This document shows, piece after piece, positions 1 through 11,100 of a stretch of DNA of 64,000 nucleotides. The stretch comes from Prinsepia uniflora (taxonomy: Eukaryota > Streptophyta > Magnoliopsida > Rosales > Rosaceae): contig CM064862.1 in NCBI GenBank assembly GCA_032719365.1, positions 4,972,501 through 5,036,500 on the forward strand, in the 5' to 3' direction. The position numbers were made by a program, and so were the translations under genes. Below the pieces are notes generated by a model that saw only the letters and a program-made list of their open reading frames with translations, ran no database searches and was not told the origin of the DNA. Position 1 is the first letter of the stretch. Each line of letters begins with the position of its first letter.

Positions 1-610
1 TCGTTAATCAAATCAATCTGGACCCTTGGATGAGTGACAAGTGTCACTCATCCCCTACATTCCCTAAAATCTGGATCCATGTTGGCCATTGGGTTATTTA
101 ATTAATTTTCTCACCTGAAATCCTCACCATTCATTTTAAACCACAGATTGAATCTGGGCCGTTGATCTCATCTCCTTCTCTCTTTAATTGGATAAGATCA
201 CTCACACTCTCACATTTTCATTTTCTCTCAACCCGTGAACACTCTCCCTCTCTGCACAAACATCTCTCAATCATCATCCATTGCTTATGACCCGTGAATG
301 AAAGTTGGAGAGGATGTTGAGACGAACCCAATGGTGGCCACGACAAGGACCGTCATGCACGATGGCCGGAATTTCGAAAGGTAAATCGAGAGATTCAAAT
401 TTTAGGTTTTTTATTTTGATGGTGTTGATCGATTCTAAGCTTAGGATGATGTTCTTTGAGTTCTCACGAGCTAGTAGGTGCAATTTGGGACGGATTTGGA
501 CGTTGGAGGTGATCAGAATGATGATTGGAAATCTGGCCGAAACTTTGAATGGCCATAACTTAAAATCCAGGTGCTTTCTGAAATTTCTGGGTTGATATTT
601 GGAATCCTTG

Positions 611-1327
611 TGTAAGACCCGTGTCCTGGAGAGAACGGTGAACAATCCCACATTCCTGTGAGGGGGAATGGTCTGGGAGAGGATAGTGGTGTGCCTTAAA
701 GGTGTAGGCACACACCTATCTAGCACTAGGCCTTTTGGGAGCTCAAGTGGCTTTGGGGGGGATTGGAACCCCAAAGTTAAGCGAGTTGAGGCTGGTGCAA
801 TTCCATGATGGGTGACCCCTTGGGAAGTTGCATCATGAGCTCCCAAAAACAAAACCGTGAGGGCGAGGCCCAAAGCGGACAATATGGTGCTAGATGAGTC
901 GGGTCTTGACCAAGGAGGGTCGGGTCCTGACAATTTGGTATCAGAGCCAGACCCCGACCGGGAAGTGTGCCAGCGAGGACGCTGGGCCCTAAGGGAGGTG
1001 GATTGTAAGACCCGTGTCCTGGAGGGAACGGTGAACAATCCCACATTCCTGCGAGGGGGAATGGTCCGGGAGAGGATAGTGGTGTGCCTTAAAGGTGTAG
1101 GCACACACACCTATCTAGCATTAGGCCTTTTGGGAGCTCAAGTGGCTTTGGGGGGGATTGGAACCCCAAAGTTAAGCGAGTTGAGACTGGTGCAATTCCG
1201 TGATGGGTGACCCCCTGGGAAGTTGCATCATGAGCTCCCGAAAACAAAAAAGTGAGGGCGAGGCCCAAAACCGACAATATGGTGCTAGATGAGTCGGGTC
1301 CTGACCGAGGAGGGTCGGGTCCTGACA
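611..1327 (+). mobile_element. Cassandra-type TRIM retrotransposon, copy 1 (complete)
   Basis: LTRs are 611-932 and 1004-1327. Between them is a 71-bp interior with a primer site TGGTATCAGAGC (936-947) and a purine-rich tract (AAGGGAGGTGG) just before the second LTR. The 5-bp duplication CCTTG flanks it at 606-610 and 1328-1332. The empty site is visible at the matching place of the 3' LTR of A1 (about 7528). LTRs start TGTAAGACCC and end GGTCCTGACA. Each LTR holds a 5S rRNA-like segment, the defining mark of Cassandra. It has no coding capacity, so it must be mobilised in trans. Confidence 0.93.
770..832 (+). promoter_or_regulatory. 5S rRNA-like pol III promoter segment in Cassandra LTR
   Basis: The stretch contains AAGTTAAGCG (the plant 5S box A region) followed at the right spacing by GATGGGTGACC and TGGGAAGT (box C region). 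It corresponds to roughly the 3' two thirds of 5S rRNA. The same segment recurs in the other Cassandra LTRs (about 1163-1225, 14063-14125, 14442-14504, 14840-14902, and on the minus strand about 61280-61345). It is not a functional 5S gene: the 5' third is missing and the sequence has diverged. Confidence 0.8.
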
Positions 1328-1910
1328 CCTTGGCTCGAGTAGATGGATTTACATAGGTAGAACGTCCAATTTGGTTGAGAAACGAGTGAGATATCGAAGT
1401 TTGAAGTTTGGAGCATCAATGGAGTTCTCCGACGAGAAATTTCGGCGAGTTGACTCGGTCGCCGGAGAGTTGACTCATTGACCGGCGAGTTGACTCGTTG
1501 ACTTTTACCCGTTGACTTACTGTTCATGATGACGTCAGTGTTGACTTTTTGGTCAACGTTTGACTAGAACTTTGACCCGCACTTGAGGGCGCGTGGGAGC
1601 GTATTTTTAGGTGGTACCAAGACTATTTTAAAGGTTTCGACGATCTGGATCCAATCGCGATGGTTTTGGGTCGATCAGAGATCGTTAAGTTGGTCAAATC
1701 GAGGTTTTTCACCTCGGAAAAAGTGTACGGGACACGTTGACTTTGTCGAGAAATTTTAGGGTTCTTAATATGGACTTGTATAGGTTAGTAGTAACCTTTG
1801 GGTGTGATTTGGACAGGTTTGGAAGTCTCGGTGATAGTGGTATGGCCCGGGAAAGCCTAAGGCACGCGTATCGAGGTGCAGTGTTTGAACGGTCTGTGAG
1901 TGGACTTTGG

Positions 1911-1920
1911 TTTTATAAAT
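1911..1920 (+). promoter_or_regulatory. TATA-like motif in LTR A
   Basis: TTTTATAAAT lies just downstream of the conserved CTGTGAGTGGAC motif. The same arrangement is at 8087-8096 and 30652-30661, and on the minus strand in the A2 LTRs. It is a candidate U3 promoter element judged by composition and conservation only; no transcription start can be assigned. Confidence 0.35.
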
Positions 1921-2129
1921 TCTATGCATGCTTAACTGTTTTATATGGATTATGATTGTGATTGTATGATGTGGATTTGCATATTGGTAAATTATACGAT
2001 TTCACGTATTTCGAGGTGATTTACGTGCTTTCACGTAAATCGAAATTTTTCCGGTTTTACACGGATTTTTCCATACTCATGACTTGGATATAATATGATG
2101 AAATGGTTTTGAAATCGGAAAGATGAACT

Positions 2130-2420
2130 CCGGCTTGAGGCCCAATTGTTTTGGAAACCTCGGACTTGGAGTCCATTTGAGTTACGTAATCGGGCCGGGG
2201 GTCCAGTTGCTTCATGAAATCGGGCCAGGGGCCCAGTTGTTACAAAATCGGGCTGAGACCCATTTGAGTTATATTATCGGGCCAGGGGCCCAGTTGATTT
2301 ACGAATTAGGGTCGTGGGCCCAGTGGTTTACAAAATCGGGCATGAGGCTCAGTTGGGTTATAAATGTGATTTCGGGTCTGGGACCCTATGTTTAATAAAT
2401 GTGATTTCGGGTCAGGAACC
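2130..2420 (+). repeat. Degenerate tandem array of GGGCC palindromes in LTR A
   Basis: Units of roughly 30-40 bp are built around ATCGGGCCAGGGGCCCAGTTG-like cores separated by variable A/T-rich spacers. Equivalent arrays occur in the other A and B LTRs at about 8305-8630, 19287-19432, 20520-20775, 26790-27064, 30865-31160, 44640-44735, 51284-51379 and 57928-58023, with different unit numbers. Confidence 0.85.
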
Positions 2421-3385
2421 CTAAATGGATTTGTGATGTTTAATGGAGATTTCGGGCAGGGCCCATTGTAAGGTTGTGAAATAATTTAATAAAACTGTTT
2501 TCCATATACCATCTTGATACGAGGATATATGATGGTCTCCTCCAGGCGTCTGGGACACTGGGGAAGTCACGATGCATTGCCTGCGAGGGGTCATCGTACG
2601 GAGTTACCAGACCGTATAATGAATCAGGAGCAGGATTGCTATAATTGACGTCTGGGACGTCAGACATCTGTGATGCTAAAGATATTGACCCGGAGAGACC
2701 CCGGGCAGCACGCGTCGCTTATTATACCGTGAGATATGACGTCTGGGACGTCAAGCGTCTGAGACACTAAGCATCTGGGATGCTGGTGATGGTAATGTGG
2801 TAAATATGGATTAATGAATCTATGAAATGGCTTTTCGGTTGGATCGGTGTTTATGTGGTAAAAATGGATTATTGGCTATTGAAATGGTATTTCGGGTCGG
2901 GGACCCTAAATGGTTTTGGATTTATGTATTTATGTTTATGGCTTTGGTCGGTGGCCCACATGGTTTTGTATGTCTGGATGTGGTATTCCACAGTTTTGGG
3001 CTAAGTTCCCACACTTGGTTTTGAGTTAACGGTTTTTGGGCTAAGGCCCTAATGACTTGGTTGAACAAACGTTTTCGTTACTGGTTTTCGTGGCATGCAT
3101 ACAGTTTTATTGGAGGGCATAAATGTCTTATAACTGTGTTTAATGAACTTAATGATTTTCGTCCACTCACAGCTTTTATTGGTTTTAATGCCCTTCAGGT
3201 TGATTACGGATGCGACTGCAGCAGAGACTGGGACATTGCACGCCTCCTCCATCGATCCTTGCGCACTCTGGAAGCCCCGTTTGGGCAGTGACTTTTGGTT
3301 ATCCCTTGTCTGACACCCCTTGTTGGACGGGAGCGGGGTACATTCCACGGTAATCCCGGGGGGATTGGGATGGGTCCTGTCAACT

Positions 3386-3397
3386 TGGTATCAGAGC
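3386..3397 (+). other. Primer binding site, initiator tRNA-Met
   Basis: TGGTATCAGAGC begins four bases after the 5' LTR terminus (...CTGTCA at 3382). It is complementary to the 3' end of initiator tRNA-Met, the usual minus-strand primer of plant Ty3/gypsy elements. This fixes the 5' LTR boundary and the plus orientation of A1. Confidence 0.93.
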
Positions 3398-6300
3398 AGG
3401 GTTGCTCTTTTTGTTCGCGCAGGTCGAGGGTGTGATGTCTCATTGGGCTGCAATTCGTTATCAACCTGAAAGATAGTTTTGGGTTTTAATCGCGGATAGA
3501 GTGTGTTTGGCCCGATACACCGTGCGTTAATGTGATTCGACCCAAGTGGGGTTGATTGTGATGAACTAGTAATGCGGGACCATCGGTTCGGTCATGTGAT
3601 TTTGGATGGTTGTGCTGCTAGGTGCAGCCAAGTTCGAGGAACCTCATTTGAGTAATGGTCTAAAAATGTGAACCATAGTGGTGGTTGCTAGTGTGAAGGA
3701 TGTTGGTACATCGTGGTTGGCCGATGACCTTAGTGGTGGAACCTACATTGAGTTGATGGTAGGTTTGGATTTGACGTCTATACGATGTCTAGACCGCGGG
3801 GTCGATCAGGTTGTGGATTTTATATTACGGAGAGCTGTTGGGTTCAGCGGAACCATAGGGTGTGTTTGTGGAACCCTAGTATTAAAAAGGTAAACCTTAG
3901 TTGTGACTAGTGGATGAGAACTTGTGCTGCGACGAGCGGCTGAGGTCATGGATGACCATGTGGATGACTCTAGTGAGTCTAGGGTATTTGGTGTGGTTGC
4001 AGTACTTGGGGATCAGGGGACGTTCAGGGAACATTCATTATCCTGATGTGGATTGTCAGAATGGTTGTACCCATAGTTGTGGGGTACGAGTAGAGGTTCG
4101 GATCGTCGTTCGGTATGAGCGGAGATCCATGGTTGTCCGATTTGCACACGGTGTGCAAGTATGGATGTATGTATGTTGGTACTTTTGTGCTAATGCTGGT
4201 ATGGATGCCTGTGTGCTGATACTAGTGTTGATGATAGTGTGTTGGTGCTGGTACTAGCGCTGGTGCTAGTGTCGGTGATTGTGATGATGACGAGCCACGA
4301 GTTGGGGCGTGACTCCGTCATGATGGACATAAGTTCGGTCTTTGAGATTTGGTAGTGGTTGAGTGATGGACTGGATGGGATCTAGTTGAGATTGTGATGT
4401 GTTGGGATTAGTCCCGACAGTGGTAAAATGACAAGTGATGAGTGGATAAAAAGGTATGATTGAGACTTGAGTAATCTTGGGATGACGTCCCCTACGTCAT
4501 GAGAATTAGTGGATTTGGGGAGTTTTTGGCAACTCCGAGGTTGGTGTGATTGTATGTTTCTAATATCTCCAGAAAGGACAAGGAAATGATTGGAATTGGA
4601 AAGACGAGGAAAACCATTGGTGGTATAGATGTGGGGATTTGTAATTGAGAACTTGGAAAACCGAGTGTTGAACTTGTAAAGGTTGGGATGTGCGAACGAA
4701 ACAATAACGGATTGATTGTGGACACGTGGTTGTCCAAGTGAGTTGAGGATGTGGGAAGTCCAATGGTTGGACTTGACATCTCGTTGGGAGCATGTTTGTT
4801 TCCAACATGGTTGGAGCCTTAATTTCGAGGAGAGTTGTGATTGTGGGACGAGAGGAGTGCTCGTTCCGTATCGATAATAGGTATTCTGAAGTCAATGGGG
4901 TTGACTTCTTGTTTTCTGCCCTGGCAGACGTTGGTTGTAGTTACCAGTACGTTGAGCGTGTATTGGTTGGTGGGCCCATGTGTGTTTTGGGGTCATCAGG
5001 AGGAGTTGTGTATTCAAAATTAGGTAAACGAGATTTCTCATTTTCTGCTTGGTGGCAGACGATGTTGGGTTACATGGCGTGGTGAGTGCAGCGAGTTTTG
5101 TTTGCATCCACGTAGGATGAGTTTTGACGTCATCATTTGTGATCATCCTTGGTTTTTCCTAGGTGGAATGGCAAGGATCGATACGAACTTGGGTATGTGA
5201 GTCGTAAATGACGGGACAGAACTTCTTTTCGAAGTGGAGCCCGTATGGTATCTTACTCGAGTGAATTGGTTTCCGACGTGGTCGGATTTTGTCAACCTTA
5301 GACATGTGGAGGTTGGATTGGCTTCCCTATGAAGTCAATCGAATGTATTGAACTGGTAACCGATAGGTTCGGTTTTGGTGTGTCATGGTAGACGTGAACG
5401 AGATTTCGGGTTTTGGAATCAAATTTCTGAGTGACGATTCAGGATTCGATTTTGGAACTTGAAAGTATATTTCTGGATTTGGGTACGGAATGATTATTCC
5501 AAATGCTAGCTTACGGAATAATGATTTCGGATTCGGGTTTGGACATGGATTAAAAATATGATGTCTGGGTTTGGATTTGGGATTTCTTACGAAATTGCGG
5601 ATTCGGATTCGGAATTGGAACTAGATGATGGGTGGAGTTTCGATTTGTCTCATGCTGGATTGGGCAAATGTACTCCATTATTGGAACGCGTTTGGCTATG
5701 AACTAGGTGGTTGTAGTCTGGTCAATAGATAGATGTGTGTACTTCGTACATGGTACGAGGTACAATACTTTGTAGGCTTGTAGTGCCTGGTGACGGTATA
5801 CGGGTTATACTCGAGGTATGTCGGTGAGCGTGTTGGTAGTCGGGGACCGGACATTACTATTCAATGGGTCATGGTATTTCCTATGAGTCTAATTACACAC
5901 AGGTCGTGTGAAAGGTCGGTAAGTGTATATTTGAGTCAAGTACGTTGGTGGCTTGTGTAGCCACGAGTAAATAGAGTGTCAGTTTTCGACTGACAACTGC
6001 CAAGTGGTGACAGATTGTCGGGATGTGTCAACGTAGATTGTTGAGTGAGGTCTGATGAATACTAGTGGGAGTAAATACCAGGATAGATTGGTGAGTGGGA
6101 AAGGAACCGTCGAGTTGTTGCGTCAACGAGAGGGTAGATTGGACAAGTGGTGTCAATTCGAAATAGGTGGTTTCAGTCATTCGACGGGGTCGAATGTAGT
6201 CGATACGATATGAGTACTAGTGGTACGTTTGGGTGCAGACAAGTTTTGTTCTGATTAGTTGGTGTACGAGTGTACACGTGTTGCAAAGACGATTGTACTT

Positions 6301-6412
6301 TCCAAGGGGCGTTTGTGGAATCAGGACAGTTGGAATTCCGAGAGTGAAACTAATTAAAGAGGGAAGAACGTTGGAGATTAGATCGGTTGGAATTTCGAGG
6401 ACGAAATTAATT

Positions 6413-6424
6413 AAGGAGGGAAGG
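6413..6424 (+). other. Polypurine tract of A1
   Basis: AAGGAGGGAAGG lies immediately before the 3' LTR start (TGTAACGACC at 6426). A similar purine run preceded by the same GAAACTAATTAA-like context lies about 60 bp upstream (about 6355-6367), so the tract appears duplicated. Confidence 0.85.
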
Positions 6425-6425
6425 T

Positions 6426-9400
6426 TGTAACGACCCGTCTCGAATTCCGGGATTAAATTAGTGTCTAATCTTGATTAGTGGGGTTGATCGGTGATTAGTA
6501 GGGCGAAATCAGACAAAATGTGCAAAATGACCGTTTTGCCCCTGGTTGTGGGCAAAATGTTGACTTTTTGATCGGGCAGTCAAATGAACTTTGACCGATG
6601 ACCGTGACGTAGTTCAGGACGTCACGAGTTCATAGACAAGTGACACGTTCGATTCTGACATTCGAGGAAGAAATTGTGACGTTCGGGAGTCGAGGGGTAT
6701 TTTGGTAATTTAGTTGAAAAGGGGCCCAATGTTGATTTTTGACCCGGGAGGTCCAATGGCGAAGGGCCAAGGACCGTAACGTAGAGCATGTCGATACGAA
6801 TCCAATGACAGGCGGCATGCCGAAATCGGAGGTTCGACGAAAAAGTTATGGTCACGGAAGTAAACTCGATTAACCGAGACTCGGATTAAAATAATATTAT
6901 AATAATAAAATCCGATTTCTTTAATCAAATCAATCTGGACCTTTGGATGAGTGACAAGTGTCACTCATCCCCTACATTCCCTAAAATCTGGATCCTTGTT
7001 GGCCGTTGGGTTATTTAATTAATTTTCTCACCCGAAATCCTCACCATTCATTTTAAACCACAGATTGAATCTGGGCCGTTGATCTCATCTCCTTCTCTCT
7101 TTAATTGGATAAGATCACTCACACTCTCACATTTTCATTTTCTCTCAACCCGTGAACACTCTCCCTCTCTGCACAAACACCTCTCAATCATCATCCATTG
7201 CTTATGACCCATGAATGAAAGTTGGAGAGGATGTTGAGACGAACCCAATGGTGGCCACAACAAGGACCGTCATGCACGGTGGCAGGAATTTCGGAAGGTA
7301 GACCGTGAGATTCAAATTTTAGGTTTTAAATTTTGATGGTGTTGATCGATTCTAAGCTTAGGATGATGTTCTTTGAGTTCTCACGAGCTTGTAGGTGAAA
7401 TTTGGGACGGATTTGGACATTGGAGGTGATCGGAATGATGATTGGAAATCTGGCCGAAACTTTGAATGTCCATAATTTAATATCCAGGTACTTTCTGAAA
7501 TTTCTGGGTTGATATTTGGAATCCTTGGCTCGAGTAGATGGATTTACATAGGTAGAACGCCCAATTTGGTTGAGAAACGAGTGAGATATCGAAGTTTGAA
7601 GTTTGGAGCATCAATAGAGTTTTCCGCCGAGAAATTCTGGCGAGTTGACTCGTTGACTTTTACCCGTTGACTTACTGTTCATGATGACGTCAGCGTTGAC
7701 TTTGATGACATCAGTGTTGACTTTTTGGTCAATGTTTGACTAGAACTTTGACCAGCACTTGAGGGCGTGTGGGAGCGTATTTTTAGGTGGGACCAAGACT
7801 ATTTTAAAGATTTCGACGATCTGGATCCAATCGCGATGGTTTCGGGTCGATCGGAGATCGTTAAGTTGGTCAAATCGAGGTTTTTCACCTCGGAAAAAGT
7901 GTACGGGGCACGTTGACTTTTTCGAGAAATTTTAGGGTTCTTAATATGGACTTGTATAGGTTAGTAGTAACCTTTGGGTGTGATTTGGACAGGCTTGGAA
8001 GTCCCGGTGATAGTGGTATGACCCGGGAAGGCCTAAGGCACGCGTATCGAGGCGCAGCGTTTGAACGGTCTGTGAGTGGACTTTGGTTTTATAAATTCTA
8101 TGCATGCTTAACTGTTTTATATGGATTATGATTGTGATTGTATGATGTGGATTTTCATATTGGTAAATTATACGATTTCACGTATTTCGAGGCGATTTAC
8201 GTGCTTGCACGTAAATCGAAGTTTTTCCAGTTTTACACGAATTTTTCCATACTCTTGACTTGGATATAGTATGATGAAATGGTTTTGAAATCGGAAAGAT
8301 GAACTCGGGCTTGAGGCCCAATTGTTTTGGAAACCTCGGACTTGGAGTCCATTTGAGTTACGTAATCGGGCCGGGGGTCCAGTTGCTTCATGAAATCGGG
8401 CCAGGGGCCCAGTTGTTACAAAATCGGGCTGAGACAAATTTGAGTTATATTATCGGGCCAGGGGCCCAATTGATTTACGAATTAGGGTCGTGGGCCCAGT
8501 GGTTTATAAAATTGGGTCGTGGGCCCAGTGGTTTACAAAATCGGGCATGAGGCTCAGTTGGGTTATAAATGTGATTTCGGGTCTGGGACCCTATGTTTAA
8601 TAAATGTGATTTCGGGTCAGGAACCCTAAATGGATTTGTGATGTTTTATGGAGATTTCGGGCAGGGCCCATTGTAAGGCTGTGAAATAATTTAATAAAAC
8701 TGTTTTCCATATACCATCTTGATACGAGGATATATGATGGTCTCCTCCAGGTGTCTGGGACACTGGGGAAGTCACGGTGCATTGCCTGCGAGGGGTCATC
8801 GTACGAAGTTACCGGACCGTATAATGATTCAGGAGCAGGATTGATATAATTGACGTCCGGGACGTCAGACATCTGTGATGTCAAAGATATTGACCTGGAG
8901 AGACCCCGGGCAGCACGTGTCGCTTATTATACCGTGAGATATGACATCTGGGACGTCAAGCGTCTGGGACGCTAAGCATCTGGGATGCTGGTGATGGTAA
9001 TTTGGTAAATATGGATTAACGAATCTATGAAATGGCTTTTCTGTTGGATTGGTGTTTATGTGGTAAAAATGGATTATTGGCTATTGAAATGGTATTTCGG
9101 GTCGGGGACCCTAAATGGTTTTAGATTTATGTATTTATGTTTATGGCTTTGGGCGGTGGCCCACATGGTTTTGTATGTCTGGATGTGGTATTCCACAGTT
9201 TTGGGTTGTGAGTTCCCACACTTGGTTTTGAGTTAACGATTTTTGGGCTACGACCCTAATGATTTGGTAGAACAAACATTTTGGTTACTGGTTTTCGTGG
9301 CATGCATACAGTTTTATTGGAGGGCATAAATGTCTTATAACTGTGTTTAATGAACTTAATGATTTTCGTCCACTCACAGCTTTTATTGGTTTTAATGCCC

Positions 9401-9589
9401 TTCAGGTTGATTACGGATGTGACTGCAGTAAAGACTGGGACATTGCACGCCTCCTTCATCGATCCTTGCGCACTCTGGAAGCCCCGTTTGGGCAGTGACT
9501 TTTGGTTATCCCTTGTCTGACACCCCTTGTTGGACGGGAGCAGGGCACATTCCACGGTAATCCCGGGGGGATTGGGATGGGTCCTGTCA
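6426..9589 (+). repeat. 3' LTR of A1 (complete, 3164 bp)
   Basis: It starts TGTAACGACCCG and ends GGGTCCTGTCA. It carries the 26-bp palindrome (6945-6970), a TATA-like motif (8087-8096), the inverted-repeat pair (8070-8081 and 9368-9379), the GGGCC array (about 8305-8630) and the micro-hairpin cluster (about 8730-9000). It is the best intact reference for LTR A in the plus orientation. Confidence 0.92.
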
Positions 9590-11100
9590 CTCCTGGACTT
9601 GCATGATTTTGATGTCATTTTGGGGATGGATTGGTTAACATTCTATCATGCTTCTATCGAGTGTGTCGATAAGAAGGTCACTTTTTGGAGTCCAGGGTTA
9701 CCTGAAACTACCTTTCAGGGAATACAGCGAGCAACTCACGTTGGGGTGATTTCAGCTCTGAAGGCAAGTAAGTTGCTAAGGAAAGGGTGCCAGGGATACT
9801 TGGCTCACGTGGTGGACACACGTGCTGCACCATTGAAGGTGGAGGATATACCGATAGTGTGAGAGTTCCCAGATCTCTTTCCGGAGGACTTGCCGGGATT
9901 GCCACCTCACCGAGAGATTGAGTTCACCATTGATCTTGTTCCAGGTACGCAACCTATATCTCAGACTCCTTACTGTATGGCGCCAGCTGACCAGAAGGAA
10001 TTGAAGGCGCAGTTGCAGGAGTTGGCCGAGATGGGATTTATTAGACCGAGTGTATCCCCTTGGGGAGCCCCAGTTTTGTTTGTTCAGAAAAAGGATGGGA
10101 GCTTGAGGCTCTGCATCGATTATAGACAACTGAAGAGGGTAACAATCAGGAATAAATACCCCCTACCACGGATCGATGACCTGTTTGATCAACTGAGGGG
10201 AGCTCAACACTTCTCCAAGATCGATCTTCGTTCTGGGTATCATCAGTTGTGGACTAAAGAGGAGGATGTACCCAAAATAGCCTTTAGAACCCGTTATGGT
10301 CATTATGAGTTCCTAGTGATGCCGTTCGGTTTGACTAACGCACTAGCGGCATTTATGGATTTGATGAACCGAGTGTTGCAGCCATACTTGGATCACTTTG
10401 TTATCGTCTTCATTGATGACGTTTTAGTCTACTCAAAGACTGCGAAGGCGCACAAAAAGCACTTAAGGATGGTGCTTGGAACCCTAAGGAAGCATCAGTT
10501 GTATGCAAAGCTTAGTAAGTGTCAATTTTGGTTGACCAGCGTGAGTTTCTTGGGACATGTGATTTCGGATGAAGGAATCAGTGTGGATCCCCAAAAGATC
10601 GAGGCAGTAGCAAAGTGGGAACAACCATAGACAGTCACTGAGGTCAGAAGTTTCTTAGGGTTAGCTCGTTATTACAAGCGATTTGTGGAAGGATTTTCTA
10701 CCATTGCTGCCCCATTGACATGGCTGACGAGGAAGGGAGTCAGATTTGTTTGGAATGAGGATTGTGAATGAAGTTTTCAGGAGTTGAAGAAAATGTTGAC
10801 ATCTGCTAATGTATTGACCCTTCCGGATGATAGTGGAGAATTTGAGGTGTACAACGATGCATCCTTACAAGGATTGGGATGCGTGTTAATGCAACATGGG
10901 AAAGTGATTGCATATGCCTCCCACTAGTTGAAGTCGCATGAACGCAACTATCCTACCCATGATTTATAGCTAGCTGCGGTGGTACATGCTCTAAAGATTT
11001 GGAGACATCATTTGTATGGTGCGTTCTGTAGACTGTTTACTGATCATAAGAGCCTGAAGTACTTGTTCACACAAAAGGAATTAAATGTGAGGCAGAGACG
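9590..11100 (+). pseudogene. pol: Tekay-type pol remnant: end of protease, reverse transcriptase, most of RNase H
   Basis: The reading resumes right after the A1 insertion with the protease-end motif HDFDVILGMDWL. The RT domain follows, with IDYRQL, KIDLRSGYHQL, MPFGLTNA and catalytic FIDD (about 10412-10423), and then the connection and RNase H regions. One frame is kept, but it contains in-frame stops at 9860, 10628, 10769, 10925 and 10967. The last of these replaces the catalytic Glu of RNase H. At about 11100 a small deletion removes the residues after the RQRR motif and shifts the frame. Gag and the 5' LTR lie outside the window to the left of A1. The element is dead. Confidence 0.93.

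Larger units (their letters stand above)
1..3382 (+). repeat. 5' LTR of A1 (partial, with nested Cassandra)
   Basis: It matches 6918-9589 throughout except for the Cassandra insertion at 611-1327 and small indels. One indel is at about 1440-1500, where this copy has extra GAGTTGACTC-containing repeats. It ends in GGGTCCTGTCA directly before the primer site. It contains the conserved 26-bp palindrome (28-53), a TATA-like motif (1911-1920), the GGGCC palindrome array (about 2130-2420), the micro-hairpin cluster (about 2530-2800) and the inverted-repeat pair 1894-1905/3161-3172. Confidence 0.9.
3383..6425 (+). repeat. Non-coding interior domain of A1
   Basis: About 3.04 kb with no recognisable protein. 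The ORFs present are short and not shared with the homologous interiors at 22802-25954 (A2) and 46680-50381 (B). Instead it carries many perfect short inverted repeats in series, for example 4142-4158, 4401-4418, 4482-4500, 4519-4536, 4756-4774, 4888-4908, 4916-4927, 5948-5964, 5977-5995, 6178-6196 and 6262-6277. A stretch near 5400-5640 is enriched in ATTCGG-like hexamers. The first 100 bp after the primer site are also conserved in A2 and B. Confidence 0.85.
1..9589 (+). mobile_element. Non-autonomous LARD-like LTR retrotransposon A1 (5' end outside window)
   Basis: The layout is 5' LTR (1-3382, about 490 bp missing to the left), tRNA-Met primer site, non-coding interior (3383-6425), polypurine tract and 3' LTR (6426-9589). 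Position 1 aligns to 6918 of the 3' LTR. No gag or pol can be recognised in the interior. Large LTRs with a non-coding interior of about 3 kb are the hallmark of LARDs. The element sits inside a Tekay protease/RT coding region, which resumes at 9590. The matching left target-site copy lies outside the window. The two LTRs differ by several indels as well as the Cassandra insertion, so this is not a very recent insertion. Confidence 0.9.

Noticed and set aside
274..1110. 278-codon minus-strand ORF with internal repeats
   Set aside because: It runs through both Cassandra LTRs. The repeated peptide is the LTR read twice, and the same frames appear in the other Cassandra copies with breaks.
1163..1225. 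5S rRNA gene
   Set aside because: Only part of 5S is present and it sits inside a mobile element LTR with its own target duplication, so it is a Cassandra promoter segment.
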